Shown here: in pieces, positions 7,942-16,086 of the stretch
Layout: each line of letters opens with the position of its first letter
Numbering within the stretch: the first letter of the stretch is position 1
Source: Fibrobacter sp. UWB11
Lineage (GTDB): Bacteria > Fibrobacterota > Fibrobacteria > Fibrobacterales > Fibrobacteraceae
Reading direction: 5' to 3'
Assembly (NCBI RefSeq): GCF_900143015.1
Contig: NZ_FSRT01000001.1
Location: 1,860,001 to 1,924,000, forward strand
DNA: 64,000 nucleotides
Made by a program: the position numbers and the translations under genes
The notes under the pieces: generated by a model
Told to the model about the DNA's origin: nothing
The model's database searches: none
Seen by the model: the letters and a program-made list of their open reading frames with translations, nothing else

Positions 7942-9255
7942 ATGAATATGAAGAACGTCTATAAATTTGGTCTCTGCCTCCTTAGTGCTCTTGCGCTCAA
8001 CGTCTCTGCGCAAGACTTCAGAGGCAAGGACCTGAATACATCCTTCCGCGATAAGAAGATTACCAACTACCAGTTCCAGAAGTCCAGAGCCGTCAAGGGC
8101 GTTACCGACTTCCAGCGCTGCAACGGTGAATCCCCGGACTTCGAAGAAGCAAACCTTCCCGAAGTTTCGTTCCGCAATGCCGTGATCAGCAAGGCGAACT
8201 TCGAAAACGCCAACCTCAAGGGCGCAACGATTAGCGGTGCCGACATCCGTTCGACATCCTTCGAAGGTGCAAACCTCGAAGGCGCAAACCTCTATCGTGC
8301 AACTCTTCTTGACAGTAAATTCCCGAAGGCCAACCTCAAGAACGCTCGTATGGACGCCATGAAGGTTTCTGACGAATGCGACTTCAGCAAGGCTGACCTC
8401 ACCCAGGCTTCTGCAACCGACATGGACCTTACCCGTGCCGACTTCAGCAAGGCAAACCTCACCAACACGAACTTCTCCCGTTCCTTGATGGCTAACAGCG
8501 ACCTCCGCAAGACCACCATGGAAAAGACGGACTTCACGGCTTGCAACCTCATCGCTGCAAACTTCAAGGGCGTCAAGCTCAACAACGTGAACTTCGCCAA
8601 GGCCGGTCTTTCTCAGGCTGAATTCGGCGGTGCAACGTTCAACAACGTGAACCTCCAGGAAGCAGACCTTTCCTTGACCACCTTCAATGACGTGGACCTC
8701 TCCAGAACGCAGCTCCAGAAGGCCAAGTTCGCCCAGTCCAAGGTCAAGAACATGAAGTTCAACAACCAGGACTTGAACGGCGTTATCTTCGACAAGGGCG
8801 ATGTTTCCAAGAGCTCCTTCGACAAGACTAAGCTCAACAAGGCTTCCTTCTTCGATGCCAACGTGAGCAAGAACGTGTTCAACTACGCAGAACTCATGAA
8901 GGCCGTGTTCGATGGGGCCTACGTCTTCAAGGACATCTTCGACAACGCCGACCTCACCAAGGCAGTCTTCGCCAACTCCACCATCGAACGCTCCGCATTC
9001 AACAATGCTCAGCTCTCCGGTGCAAACTTCTCTGGTGCAAAGCTCATCAAGGTTACCTTCCTCAATGCTAAGATGGAAGGTGTCAAGATCGACGCAGACA
9101 CCAAGATGGAAGACGTGGACTTCTCCGGTGCAGACTTGACCGGTGCAAAGATTGAAAAGTTCACCGCCAAGAAGGTGTTCTACAACGAAAGAACCAAGTT
9201 CCCGGCCGGTTTTGACCCGCGCGCTTACGGTTTCAAGAGACCGGGCGAAAAATAA
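7942..9255 (+). CDS. secreted pentapeptide-repeat protein
   Basis: A 437-residue protein. Residues about 1-23 are a Sec signal peptide ending A-L-N-V-S-A. Nearly all of the rest consists of pentapeptide repeats of the A-(D/N)-(L/F)-x-x type (FENANLKGATISGADIRSTS and similar), predicted to fold as a right-handed quadrilateral beta helix of about 20 turns or more. The short C-terminal tail is KRPGEK. The ATG at 7942 has AAAGGG nine bases upstream; an in-frame TTG at 7936 is less likely. The protein is probably periplasmic or surface-exposed; most known pentapeptide proteins are cytoplasmic or membrane-linked, so export is notable. It is monocistronic with its own terminator. Function unknown. 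Confidence 0.9.
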   Translation: MNMKNVYKFGLCLLSALALNVSAQDFRGKDLNTSFRDKKITNYQFQKSRAVKGVTDFQRCNGESPDFEEANLPEVSFRNAVISKANFENANLKGATISGADIRSTSFEGANLEGANLYRATLLDSKFPKANLKNARMDAMKVSDECDFSKADLTQASATDMDLTRADFSKANLTNTNFSRSLMANSDLRKTTMEKTDFTACNLIAANFKGVKLNNVNFAKAGLSQAEFGGATFNNVNLQEADLSLTTFNDVDLSRTQLQKAKFAQSKVKNMKFNNQDLNGVIFDKGDVSKSSFDKTKLNKASFFDANVSKNVFNYAELMKAVFDGAYVFKDIFDNADLTKAVFANSTIERSAFNNAQLSGANFSGAKLIKVTFLNAKMEGVKIDADTKMEDVDFSGADLTGAKIEKFTAKKVFYNERTKFPAGFDPRAYGFKRPGEK

Positions 9256-9279
9256 GGCCAATTGAATAACGGAAATTTA

Positions 9280-9307
9280 GGACGCTCAATCGAGCGTCCT
9301 TTTTTTG
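9280..9307 (+). terminator. Rho-independent terminator of the pentapeptide-repeat gene
   Basis: Perfect 8-bp stem GGACGCTC/GAGCGTCC with an AATC loop, followed by a run of T. Confidence 0.9.
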
Positions 9308-9332
9308 TTTTGTATTGGGCGCCGAAGGCGCC

Positions 9333-10721
9333 TTACTTTTTATCCATGAGCCAGTTAATCGCGTCGGCAAGCGAATGGACACGAACCACCTTCATTGAGC
9401 CCACATTCTCAGAAAGTTTGCAACTTGCAGGCACCACCGCTTCGGCCATACCTAAGCGATGAGCTTCTTTTAGCCTTTGGTCCAAAAGACTTACTCCACG
9501 CACCTCGCCCGACAGTCCCAGTTCGCCAATAGCAATCGTCTGCCTAGATATCGGGATGTTCAAATGATTACTCGCCACGGCAAGCGCAAGCGCCAAGTCT
9601 GACGAAGCATCGTTCACCTTCATACCACCAGCGATACTAGCAAACACATCCGAAGCACCTATCGTAACCCCTCCGAACTTTTCCAAAAGCGCAAGAATAA
9701 TCGTAAGGCGTTTCGGGTCAATCCCAGCCGCCACACGCTGCGGTACTGCAAAATTCGTCTGGTTTACAAGAGCCTGAGTCTCGAACAGAAGTGCACGGGA
9801 GCCTTCCATCGTACAGCAGACGGCACTTCCCGGCGTAGGTGGCACGCCTTCCTGCAAAAAGACCTTGCTCGGATTCAGTACGGGGTTCAGCCCATGACTT
9901 GTCATCTCAAAAACACCGATTTCATCGGTCGCGCCAAAGCGATTCTTGATGGTGCGCAATAGCCTGTACTGATGATTTCGGTCGCCCTCGAAATACACAA
10001 CAGTATCGACCATGTGTTCCAAAATCCTCGGACCGGCAATCTGCCCGTCCTTCGTCACATGTCCAATCAATATCGTAATGCAACCGGAGTTTTTCGCAAA
10101 GACCATCAAGTCTAGCGTGCACTCGCGCAGCTGCGTTGCGCATCCGGGCGTACCCGCAAGGTCACTTTTATAGACCGTCTGGATGGAATCTATCACAAGC
10201 ACCAGAGGCTTTACCTCTTTAGCCTGTTCCAAAATTTTTTCGAGATTCGTTTCGCAAAGGAGCATCATGTCGCTCCCCGAAACGTTCAGACGCTCGCTGC
10301 GAAGCTTCACCTGACACGCGCTCTCTTCGCCGCTCACATATAGCGCTTTGACACCCGCCGCATTCATCGTCGCAAGAGTCGTAAGCACAAGCGTTGATTT
10401 ACCAATTCCCGGATCACCACCAATCAACACAAGGCTCCCCGGCGCAAAACCGCCCCCAAGCACTCGATCAAATTCTAAATTTGCAGTACTCAAGCGGCGT
10501 GTATCTTCCGTTGCCACATCCTTCAGCAGAACCACTTTATGCACTGGGCCACCGAGCCCACGACCTGCACGCCCCGCCTCAACAACTTTTTCAACTACAT
10601 GTTCCTTAAGGGAACTCCACGCTCCACAAAACGGGCACTTACCGGCCCACTTCGGAGTCGTATTGCCACATTCCGTACAGAGATACTCAATTTCTTTCTT
10701 AGACTTATTTAGTGCTACCAT
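9333..10721 (-). CDS. radA: DNA repair/recombination protein RadA
   Basis: A 462-residue RadA (Sms), a hexameric helicase that processes recombination intermediates. The order is normal: zinc finger (Cys15, Cys18, Cys29, Cys32), RecA-like ATPase with Walker A G-G-D-P-G-I-G-K-S-T at residues 101-110, the RadA-specific K-N-R-F-G motif, and a C-terminal Lon-protease-like domain. Two residues before the ATG at 10721 an in-frame GTG and TTG extend the frame, but the ATG gives the usual N-terminus close to the zinc finger. Before the insertion at 10790-12288 this gene would have followed the EAL gene directly with a short spacer. Confidence 0.95.
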   Translation of the reverse strand: MVALNKSKKEIEYLCTECGNTTPKWAGKCPFCGAWSSLKEHVVEKVVEAGRAGRGLGGPVHKVVLLKDVATEDTRRLSTANLEFDRVLGGGFAPGSLVLIGGDPGIGKSTLVLTTLATMNAAGVKALYVSGEESACQVKLRSERLNVSGSDMMLLCETNLEKILEQAKEVKPLVLVIDSIQTVYKSDLAGTPGCATQLRECTLDLMVFAKNSGCITILIGHVTKDGQIAGPRILEHMVDTVVYFEGDRNHQYRLLRTIKNRFGATDEIGVFEMTSHGLNPVLNPSKVFLQEGVPPTPGSAVCCTMEGSRALLFETQALVNQTNFAVPQRVAAGIDPKRLTIILALLEKFGGVTIGASDVFASIAGGMKVNDASSDLALALAVASNHLNIPISRQTIAIGELGLSGEVRGVSLLDQRLKEAHRLGMAEAVVPASCKLSENVGSMKVVRVHSLADAINWLMDKK

Positions 10722-10797
10722 GAGCACCAATATAATAAAAACAGCATGTCAAAAGGTGACATTTTCAAAATATTGCACAAAAAAGCAGTAAATTTAT

Positions 10798-10956
10798 GGC
10801 TATGTAGAACTTTAATGTTGAAGCACCGCCTGATGTTTAAAATTTTAAACAAAAAGGACTTTAAAAGGGCTTTGGGTGATTCAACAGGATTCAATGACAC
10901 TTAAAAGCACGGTTCTTGTCAACATTCCATTAACAACAAAAAAGTTCTACTTATCC
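10798..10956 (+). mobile_element. 159-bp MITE-like element, copy 1
   Basis: The ends are GGCTATGTAGAACTTT and the reverse complement of GGATAAGTAGAACTTT, so 14 of 16 terminal bases pair; with the next seven bases (both ending TGTTG) about 19 of 23 pair. It has no plausible coding sequence. A TTTAAAATTTTAAA palindrome lies near the left side. It is about 97% identical to copy 2, with five mismatches. The 8-bp target size fits several IS groups, so the parent family is open. Confidence 0.85.
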
Positions 10957-11212
10957 AAGATTTTCTTAAAAGCATGTTGGAATTATAACAAATCGTGGAT
11001 GTTCAACGACTTAAAAATATTTTAATACAGGTGAAATAAAGAGAAAAAAAGTTTACAGAGCGTGGGATGCGCGTCCTAGGGCGGATGTCTAGGTAAAATG
11101 GGTGAAAAAGTCTCTAAATCCCCCGTATTCTTTTTTTATTACAAATCGAAAATCGATGCTTTTTTGTAAAAGAAAAGTTTATATTGCGCTTTTGTAAAGG
11201 AGGTTTTGTTGT

Positions 11213-11992
11213 ATGGGTACGCATCGTCGTATTTTATCCATTTTTGCAGTCATTTTTGCTGCTTCAATCCCATTTTCGTTTATCGCCTGTAGCGATTCCA
11301 ATTCAACGTCCGCGTTTGGTGAAAATCCGCAGGCTTATTCTGAACCTGCGCTGGAATCATCTTCGTCATTGGCACCTGAATCGTCGTCAACAATTCCAGA
11401 GTCTTCTTCAGTTGCTCAATCCTCGTCTTCATCGATTATTGCTCAATCCTCGTCGTCAGTTAAGAACGTGCAACTTGTGAATGACAAAGAATGCACTGCC
11501 GAAAACGAGGGCGTTGTAGAAACCGAATGGAAGCGCCTCTTTAATGGCGGACCTACAATGGTAATCCCTGTTTATCCTAGCTATTATAGATGTGAAAATG
11601 GTTCTTGGAATCCGAAAGAAGCGTCTGTTACTTGCGATACTACAGGTGTGACAGTTGATGCTATTTGCGGTAAAGTAGGAAGGCCGCAGGAAAGCCCGGA
11701 GACCGGAGATGTCTTGTTCTTCATCTATGAAGGTGATGGAAATTGGAAAAGGCTGTACGTAAATGAAGAAGCTCCGAAAAAATGTACTGCAGACAATGCT
11801 GGCTCCGTCGAAGAATTTACTTTTGGAAATGAACAAAGTAATGTTAAGTTACACTATGAATGTGATTATGATGAGTATTTAGTTCCTCCTGGTCGGTGGA
11901 GCTATCTTAGCAAAGAAGAATATGAAGAAATGAAGCGCTCATCATCGTCTTCTTCGTCGTTTGCGAATTCGCTATCGTTTGAACCGTCGTAA
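11213..11992 (+). CDS. lipoprotein with poly-Ser linker and two Cys modules
   Basis: A 259-residue protein inside the insertion. A basic n-region and hydrophobic core end in F-I-A-C, a lipobox. A linker of about 60 residues rich in Ser runs follows, then two related modules starting K-E-C-T-A-E-N and K-K-C-T-A-D-N, each with a second Cys after about 35-45 residues; similar short modules are common in Fibrobacter surface proteins. It has a strong AAAGGAGG ribosome site nine bases before the ATG. The last 15-20 residues (a Ser run and FANSLSFEPS) are read from the antisense of a different gene start, so this C-terminus looks like a fusion product. Function unknown. Confidence 0.8.
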   Translation: MGTHRRILSIFAVIFAASIPFSFIACSDSNSTSAFGENPQAYSEPALESSSSLAPESSSTIPESSSVAQSSSSSIIAQSSSSVKNVQLVNDKECTAENEGVVETEWKRLFNGGPTMVIPVYPSYYRCENGSWNPKEASVTCDTTGVTVDAICGKVGRPQESPETGDVLFFIYEGDGNWKRLYVNEEAPKKCTADNAGSVEEFTFGNEQSNVKLHYECDYDEYLVPPGRWSYLSKEEYEEMKRSSSSSSSFANSLSFEPS

Positions 11993-12120
11993 GAGCCGGA
12001 TTTGCTCTCGGTGGTTGCAGATGGGTTGGAATCGTCAGAAATCCATTCGTCATCATCGGAATTTTGAGCGAAAGCACTCGTGGAGAGCGCTAAAACCATG
12101 GACGCGAGAAGGCAAGATTT
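11902..12120 (-). pseudogene. 5'-truncated start of a secreted-protein gene
   Basis: On the minus strand the frame reads KSCLLASMVLALSTSAFAQN, a signal peptide with a clear A-F-A cleavage site, then an acidic D/E/S-rich stretch. Upstream the frame is broken by the element at 12122 (TAG at 12124-12126). If the two AAGATTTT copies are joined, the frame continues into 10957-10975 and gains an ATG, giving M-L-L-R-K-S-C-L-L. The downstream end runs antisense through the lipoprotein gene and stops at 11902, so the body of the gene is missing. It is probably non-functional here unless translated from the inner ATG at 12099. Confidence 0.65.
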
Positions 12121-12121
12121 T

Positions 12122-12280
12122 GGCTATGTAGAACTTTAATGTTGAAGCACCGCCTGATGTTTAAAATTTTAAACAAAAAGGACTTTAAAAGGGCTTTTGG
12201 TGATTCGACAGGATTCAATGGCTCTTAAAAGCACGGTTCTTGCCAACATTCCATTAACAACAAAAAAGTTCTACTTATCC
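12122..12280 (+). mobile_element. 159-bp MITE-like element, copy 2
   Basis: Same orientation as copy 1, with the same terminal inverted repeats and five substitutions. It is flanked by AAGATTTT on the left and AAATTTAT on the right, the reverse order of copy 1. Its right end is four bases from the stop codon of the EAL gene. Confidence 0.85.
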
Positions 12281-12284
12281 AAAT

Positions 12285-15200
12285 TTATTTTTCTACTTTT
12301 TTACTCGTCTCAACATTTTCGTTTTGAAGTTTCAATATGATATCTCCAGAATCCGGGTCCATTATCATATCAAAACTTGACCGTATGGTAAACAGGATAT
12401 TGTCTATATCATAAGTCACATCCAACGGCGGGACAATACACTTATTCATGAAATCCAGAATCAACTTTTCACGAGTGTAGTCCGATGCTTTGAGAGTGTT
12501 ATCTTTCAGCATAAGAGTACTCAAGAAACTATAATGGGTCTCATAAGTATATTTACCCTCTAATTCCTTGGGGATATACGAAATTCCGTCCATCCGGATT
12601 ACCGGTGAATTTTTCGTCAAGTTCCAGAACAAGAATCCCTTATAGCCTGGTTCATACGATTTTGTATGTGTCGCTTCACCAGAAGCCATAAATTCGTTAA
12701 AAGCATCCCTGCGGGTAAAATAGCTCTTCATCGCCATGTCATCTTCCGAAATGAATGCGGAGAAGACGCTTCCATACGGCGTATCTTTAAAGACTTTTCC
12801 AACATGGTAAATGCGCTTGACTCGGCCTTTAGCCGTTTTGGCACGATAAGTCACCTGCTTTGTTGCAGTGCTGCCGCTGCGCACCTGCTCTTTGAGTTCC
12901 CTATCCGTCTTTGCATAATCTTCGGGAAGAATCGTATTTTTAAAATCGACACCGATAAACTCGCGAAATTCATCGACGCTATCGCACTCAAAAATATCAA
13001 GTACGCGGGCATTCACATAAAGAATATCCGCATTTGATGCATCAAAAACAATGATGCCACCAGGGACATATTCCATGTAATTCAGCGCCACCTGATGGAG
13101 AAATTCTGCATTCTTGATTGAACCATCAATTTTGGCCTTAATCAATCCCTGGTCTTTGATAGGCGTGTGGATAAACTGGTAGGCACCCAAGCGGATACTT
13201 TCCTTTGCGAGTTCCATATTATCCGTCATGATGATAAAAGGAATCTGGAGATCGCGCCGATCACATTGGAATTTTTGAATAATCTTGAACCCGTCAATTT
13301 TAGGGAGGTCTGCATCAATCAATACAAGCGATATGCGGTTACCATATTCAAGCAAAATGTTCAGAACCTGTTCGCCATCTTCGGCAAGCAGCAAGTTATA
13401 ATCTTTTCTCAATACGCTTTCGAGGAACGCCCTATTTTGCGGATTGACATCGGCAAGCAATATCGTCTTTGTCTCAGTCGGGAGAGAAGCCTTCGAATCT
13501 ACTACAGAGCTATCAAAAGCACTGACATGTGTATTGCGCAAAGACATGTCATAAATATGACTACCATTAATATCGGCAATCAGGCTTCCGCTCAAAAAGA
13601 CATACGTGCCATGAGCGGCGTACGTCATTTCTTTTGGTGCTTTATAAGCAGCCTTTTCCGCCTCATGAAGCGTGTAATAAGCAGGATCTTTAGGATCGTT
13701 GATTGAATTTTCAACATCTTCGATATTGGCAAAACCAATACTCAGAACTTGTTCTTCAAGTTGCTTATTTACAAAGAGGAACTTAAACAAACCATTTTTA
13801 TATTCCAGAATACCCTTAGGAGAATCCACCAGGTAATCAAGGCGCCCCAATTTCGAATAAACAACACGTATATCACTGTCCTCGATAAGCATCCCGATGG
13901 ATTTCATGTGCTCCATGGTATCTTTCAAAGGTTGCGGTTTTCCGTAATAGTAACCCTGAACCTTTTCGCAACCAATGCCCTTCAAGAAATCCATTTGTTC
14001 CTTAGTTTCTACACCTTCGGCCAAAGTCTTTAACCCAAGATTTTTCGCCATGCGGACGGTCGAACGGATTATCGTACGGGAAGCATCGTTAAAATTCGAG
14101 AGAAACGCCATGTCAATCTTGAGTTCATCGAACTTGTAATCCTTGAGGGTATTTAACGATGAATAACCACTTCCGAAATCGTCCATCCAAACTTCGTAAC
14201 CCACCAGACGGAATCTTTGAATTTCGCTCTGGACATAAGAATCCGAAGCCATGATACTTTCTGTAATTTCGACTCGAATATACTCGCGTTCAATGTTATA
14301 CTTCTGAAGAGCTTTTTCGACAACATCAAAAATATCGCAACCGATAAAGTCCAGACGCGAAAGGTTAAACGACACAGGAACCACAGGATGCCCCTGGTCA
14401 AGTTCCTCGCGCATTTCCTTACACACAAGCTCTACAATATGGCTATCGAGTTTATGGATTTGGCGAGATTCTTCGAGAGCTCCGATAAATACGGCCGGAT
14501 TCAAAAAACCATATTGCGGGTCTATCCAACGGGCAAGCGCTTCCATGCCACAAAACGTTTCCGTAATTGTACGGACAACCGGTTGGTAGTAAACCTTGAT
14601 ATACCCCTTCGCAATAGCTTCGTCAATATGATTTACAACGTAGTTCTGGAGCAAAAGAGCTTTGCGCAAATCATCATCGTAATAGCGGATAAAGGTGTCG
14701 CCATTTTTCTTTTGTTCATGGCAAGCGAGTTTAGCCTTTTCACTTGTATCGAGGATTGCATCAAATTCGTCAATCTTGCAAATACCTACATAAAGGTCCA
14801 TCGATATTTTCGAGATAAACCCCTTAACATTTCTACGGATTTCATTGAGTTTATCTTCTACATTACGGACATCTGCAATGACTGCAAAATGATCATTGGA
14901 AAAACGCCAAATCAAATTTTTCGGGAACTGTTTTTTAAGAGACGCCGCAAAATTGATCAGGAACTCGTTTCCCATATTGAAACCGTTTGCGCTATTGTAC
15001 AGTTTCATCCCGACAATATCAAAAAAGATAATGGCAGGCTCACCGCCAGCATTCCTGATTTTATCTGCAAAGTTTTCACCGCACACGCGGCTATATTCCA
15101 TATTCGGAAGGCCTGTCAGAGAATCGAAATAGCGGTCGGCATGTTCACTGACTCGCAATAAAACGGAATTCTTACCGTGCCAGCGCATCAAAGTTGCGCT

Positions 15201-15863
15201 TAAAATCAAGTCTTTGCCCGTGCGGGGATTTTGAACAATAGCTTCGCCCTTTTCGAGAATATCATCCACGGTAATCAGGCTCGACTCGCCGGCATTGAAG
15301 AAATACTCTTCAAACAAAATCCCGGAATCAAAAGCCTTTACCGGTTTCAAAATTCGTTCCACGGATGCGCTGACCATGTAAATTTCGTGAGTCTTGGCAT
15401 CGAGAATAACATAGGGATTAACTTTATCTGTATTCAGATATTCAACAAGGCTATCATCAAAAATTAATCGATTTCCGCGGTTTGATTCTAGCGCTGCAGT
15501 CACGTCATCGTAAACAACGACTACATAATCATTTCCATCGTCGAATTGATCGTGGTACCCTACCGCATGGAGCGTGCGGAATTCTTCTTTACCATACAAT
15601 TTTTGACGATAAACAACATCGTAATGGCAATTTTTCGCTTTTGCAAACTCTTTTGCCTTAGTCGCAACAAGCACGACATCTTCACGATGGACATCCCTGT
15701 ACATGTCCGTATCAAGTAAAGAAATCAGATTTTCACGAGTGCAACCTGGAGGAAGCCAGCGAACAAGACCTTCTGAGACTAAAACCGTTTTAATGTATCC
15801 ATCAACAAATTGATAGACAGCTATAGGGATCTCAGATTTTTCCAATACATCTCGCACCGACAT
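12285..15863 (-). CDS. degenerate GGDEF, EAL phosphodiesterase with receiver domain
   Basis: A 1192-residue cytoplasmic signalling protein. Approximate order: PAS-like (1-125), second PAS-like (140-240), GGDEF (245-400), EAL (405-650), a PAS-like stretch, receiver (800-915), PAS-like (930-1060). The GGDEF site reads S-N-D-H-F, so cyclase activity is unlikely. The EAL site looks intact: M-E-A-L, F-N-L-S, E-I-T-E, D-D-F-G-S-G-Y-S-S, L-K-I-D, A-E-G-V-E-T, V-Q-G-Y. It should therefore degrade cyclic di-GMP. The receiver has an acceptor-type Asp in L-I-D-A-D-L-P, but T-P replaces the usual K-P. GGAGG lies nine bases before the ATG at 15863. A 10-G tract lies upstream. Its stop codon is inside the target duplication of the insertion. 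Confidence 0.9.
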   Translation of the reverse strand: MSVRDVLEKSEIPIAVYQFVDGYIKTVLVSEGLVRWLPPGCTRENLISLLDTDMYRDVHREDVVLVATKAKEFAKAKNCHYDVVYRQKLYGKEEFRTLHAVGYHDQFDDGNDYVVVVYDDVTAALESNRGNRLIFDDSLVEYLNTDKVNPYVILDAKTHEIYMVSASVERILKPVKAFDSGILFEEYFFNAGESSLITVDDILEKGEAIVQNPRTGKDLILSATLMRWHGKNSVLLRVSEHADRYFDSLTGLPNMEYSRVCGENFADKIRNAGGEPAIIFFDIVGMKLYNSANGFNMGNEFLINFAASLKKQFPKNLIWRFSNDHFAVIADVRNVEDKLNEIRRNVKGFISKISMDLYVGICKIDEFDAILDTSEKAKLACHEQKKNGDTFIRYYDDDLRKALLLQNYVVNHIDEAIAKGYIKVYYQPVVRTITETFCGMEALARWIDPQYGFLNPAVFIGALEESRQIHKLDSHIVELVCKEMREELDQGHPVVPVSFNLSRLDFIGCDIFDVVEKALQKYNIEREYIRVEITESIMASDSYVQSEIQRFRLVGYEVWMDDFGSGYSSLNTLKDYKFDELKIDMAFLSNFNDASRTIIRSTVRMAKNLGLKTLAEGVETKEQMDFLKGIGCEKVQGYYYGKPQPLKDTMEHMKSIGMLIEDSDIRVVYSKLGRLDYLVDSPKGILEYKNGLFKFLFVNKQLEEQVLSIGFANIEDVENSINDPKDPAYYTLHEAEKAAYKAPKEMTYAAHGTYVFLSGSLIADINGSHIYDMSLRNTHVSAFDSSVVDSKASLPTETKTILLADVNPQNRAFLESVLRKDYNLLLAEDGEQVLNILLEYGNRISLVLIDADLPKIDGFKIIQKFQCDRRDLQIPFIIMTDNMELAKESIRLGAYQFIHTPIKDQGLIKAKIDGSIKNAEFLHQVALNYMEYVPGGIIVFDASNADILYVNARVLDIFECDSVDEFREFIGVDFKNTILPEDYAKTDRELKEQVRSGSTATKQVTYRAKTAKGRVKRIYHVGKVFKDTPYGSVFSAFISEDDMAMKSYFTRRDAFNEFMASGEATHTKSYEPGYKGFLFWNLTKNSPVIRMDGISYIPKELEGKYTYETHYSFLSTLMLKDNTLKASDYTREKLILDFMNKCIVPPLDVTYDIDNILFTIRSSFDMIMDPDSGDIILKLQNENVETSKKVEK

Positions 15864-15953
15864 AACCACACGCCTCCGTTAGCACGGGGGTGGATGCAAA
15901 ATCCAACAACAATAATTCCGCTATCCACTCTCGAAACGACTCCATATACCACT

Positions 15954-15963
15954 CCCCCCCCCC
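15954..15963 (-). repeat. homopolymer tract of 10 G (coding sense of the EAL gene)
   Basis: Ten consecutive C on the plus strand, that is G10 about 90 bases upstream of the EAL-protein start. Such tracts can slip during replication. The spacer 15864-16086 holds nothing else recognisable besides AT-rich sequence suitable for a promoter. Confidence 0.8.
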
Positions 15964-16086
15964 AAAAAACGAAAATAACCTCTAATAATTAAAATAGTTT
16001 AAAATCCGCTGATTTGCAAGTTTTTTATCATATTTCCGTAATAAAATTAGAGGTTAGTGTGATTATGCGCAAAGCGATAAACAATC

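Larger units (their letters stand above)
10790..12288. mobile_element. cointegrate-like composite insertion
   Basis: A 1.5-kb insertion made of two direct copies of a 159-bp element (10798-10956 and 12122-12280) around a 1.16-kb segment. The outer flanks are identical 8-bp sequences, AAATTTAT (10790-10797 and 12281-12288). The inner flanks are a different identical 8-bp pair, AAGATTTT (10957-10964 and 12114-12121). This is the pattern left when a replicative transposon on a circle fuses that circle into a target, or when a circle integrates by recombination into a resident element. The segment carries one intact lipoprotein gene and a gene start cut by the element. No transposase is present. 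The target lies over the stop codon of the EAL gene, and the 8-bp duplication keeps that stop. Confidence 0.8.

Noticed and set aside
7915-9261. A long minus-strand open frame opposite the pentapeptide-repeat gene
   Set aside because: It mirrors the repeat codons, has biased valine/leucine/glutamate composition with no domain, and no ribosome site; the plus-strand protein is clearly real.
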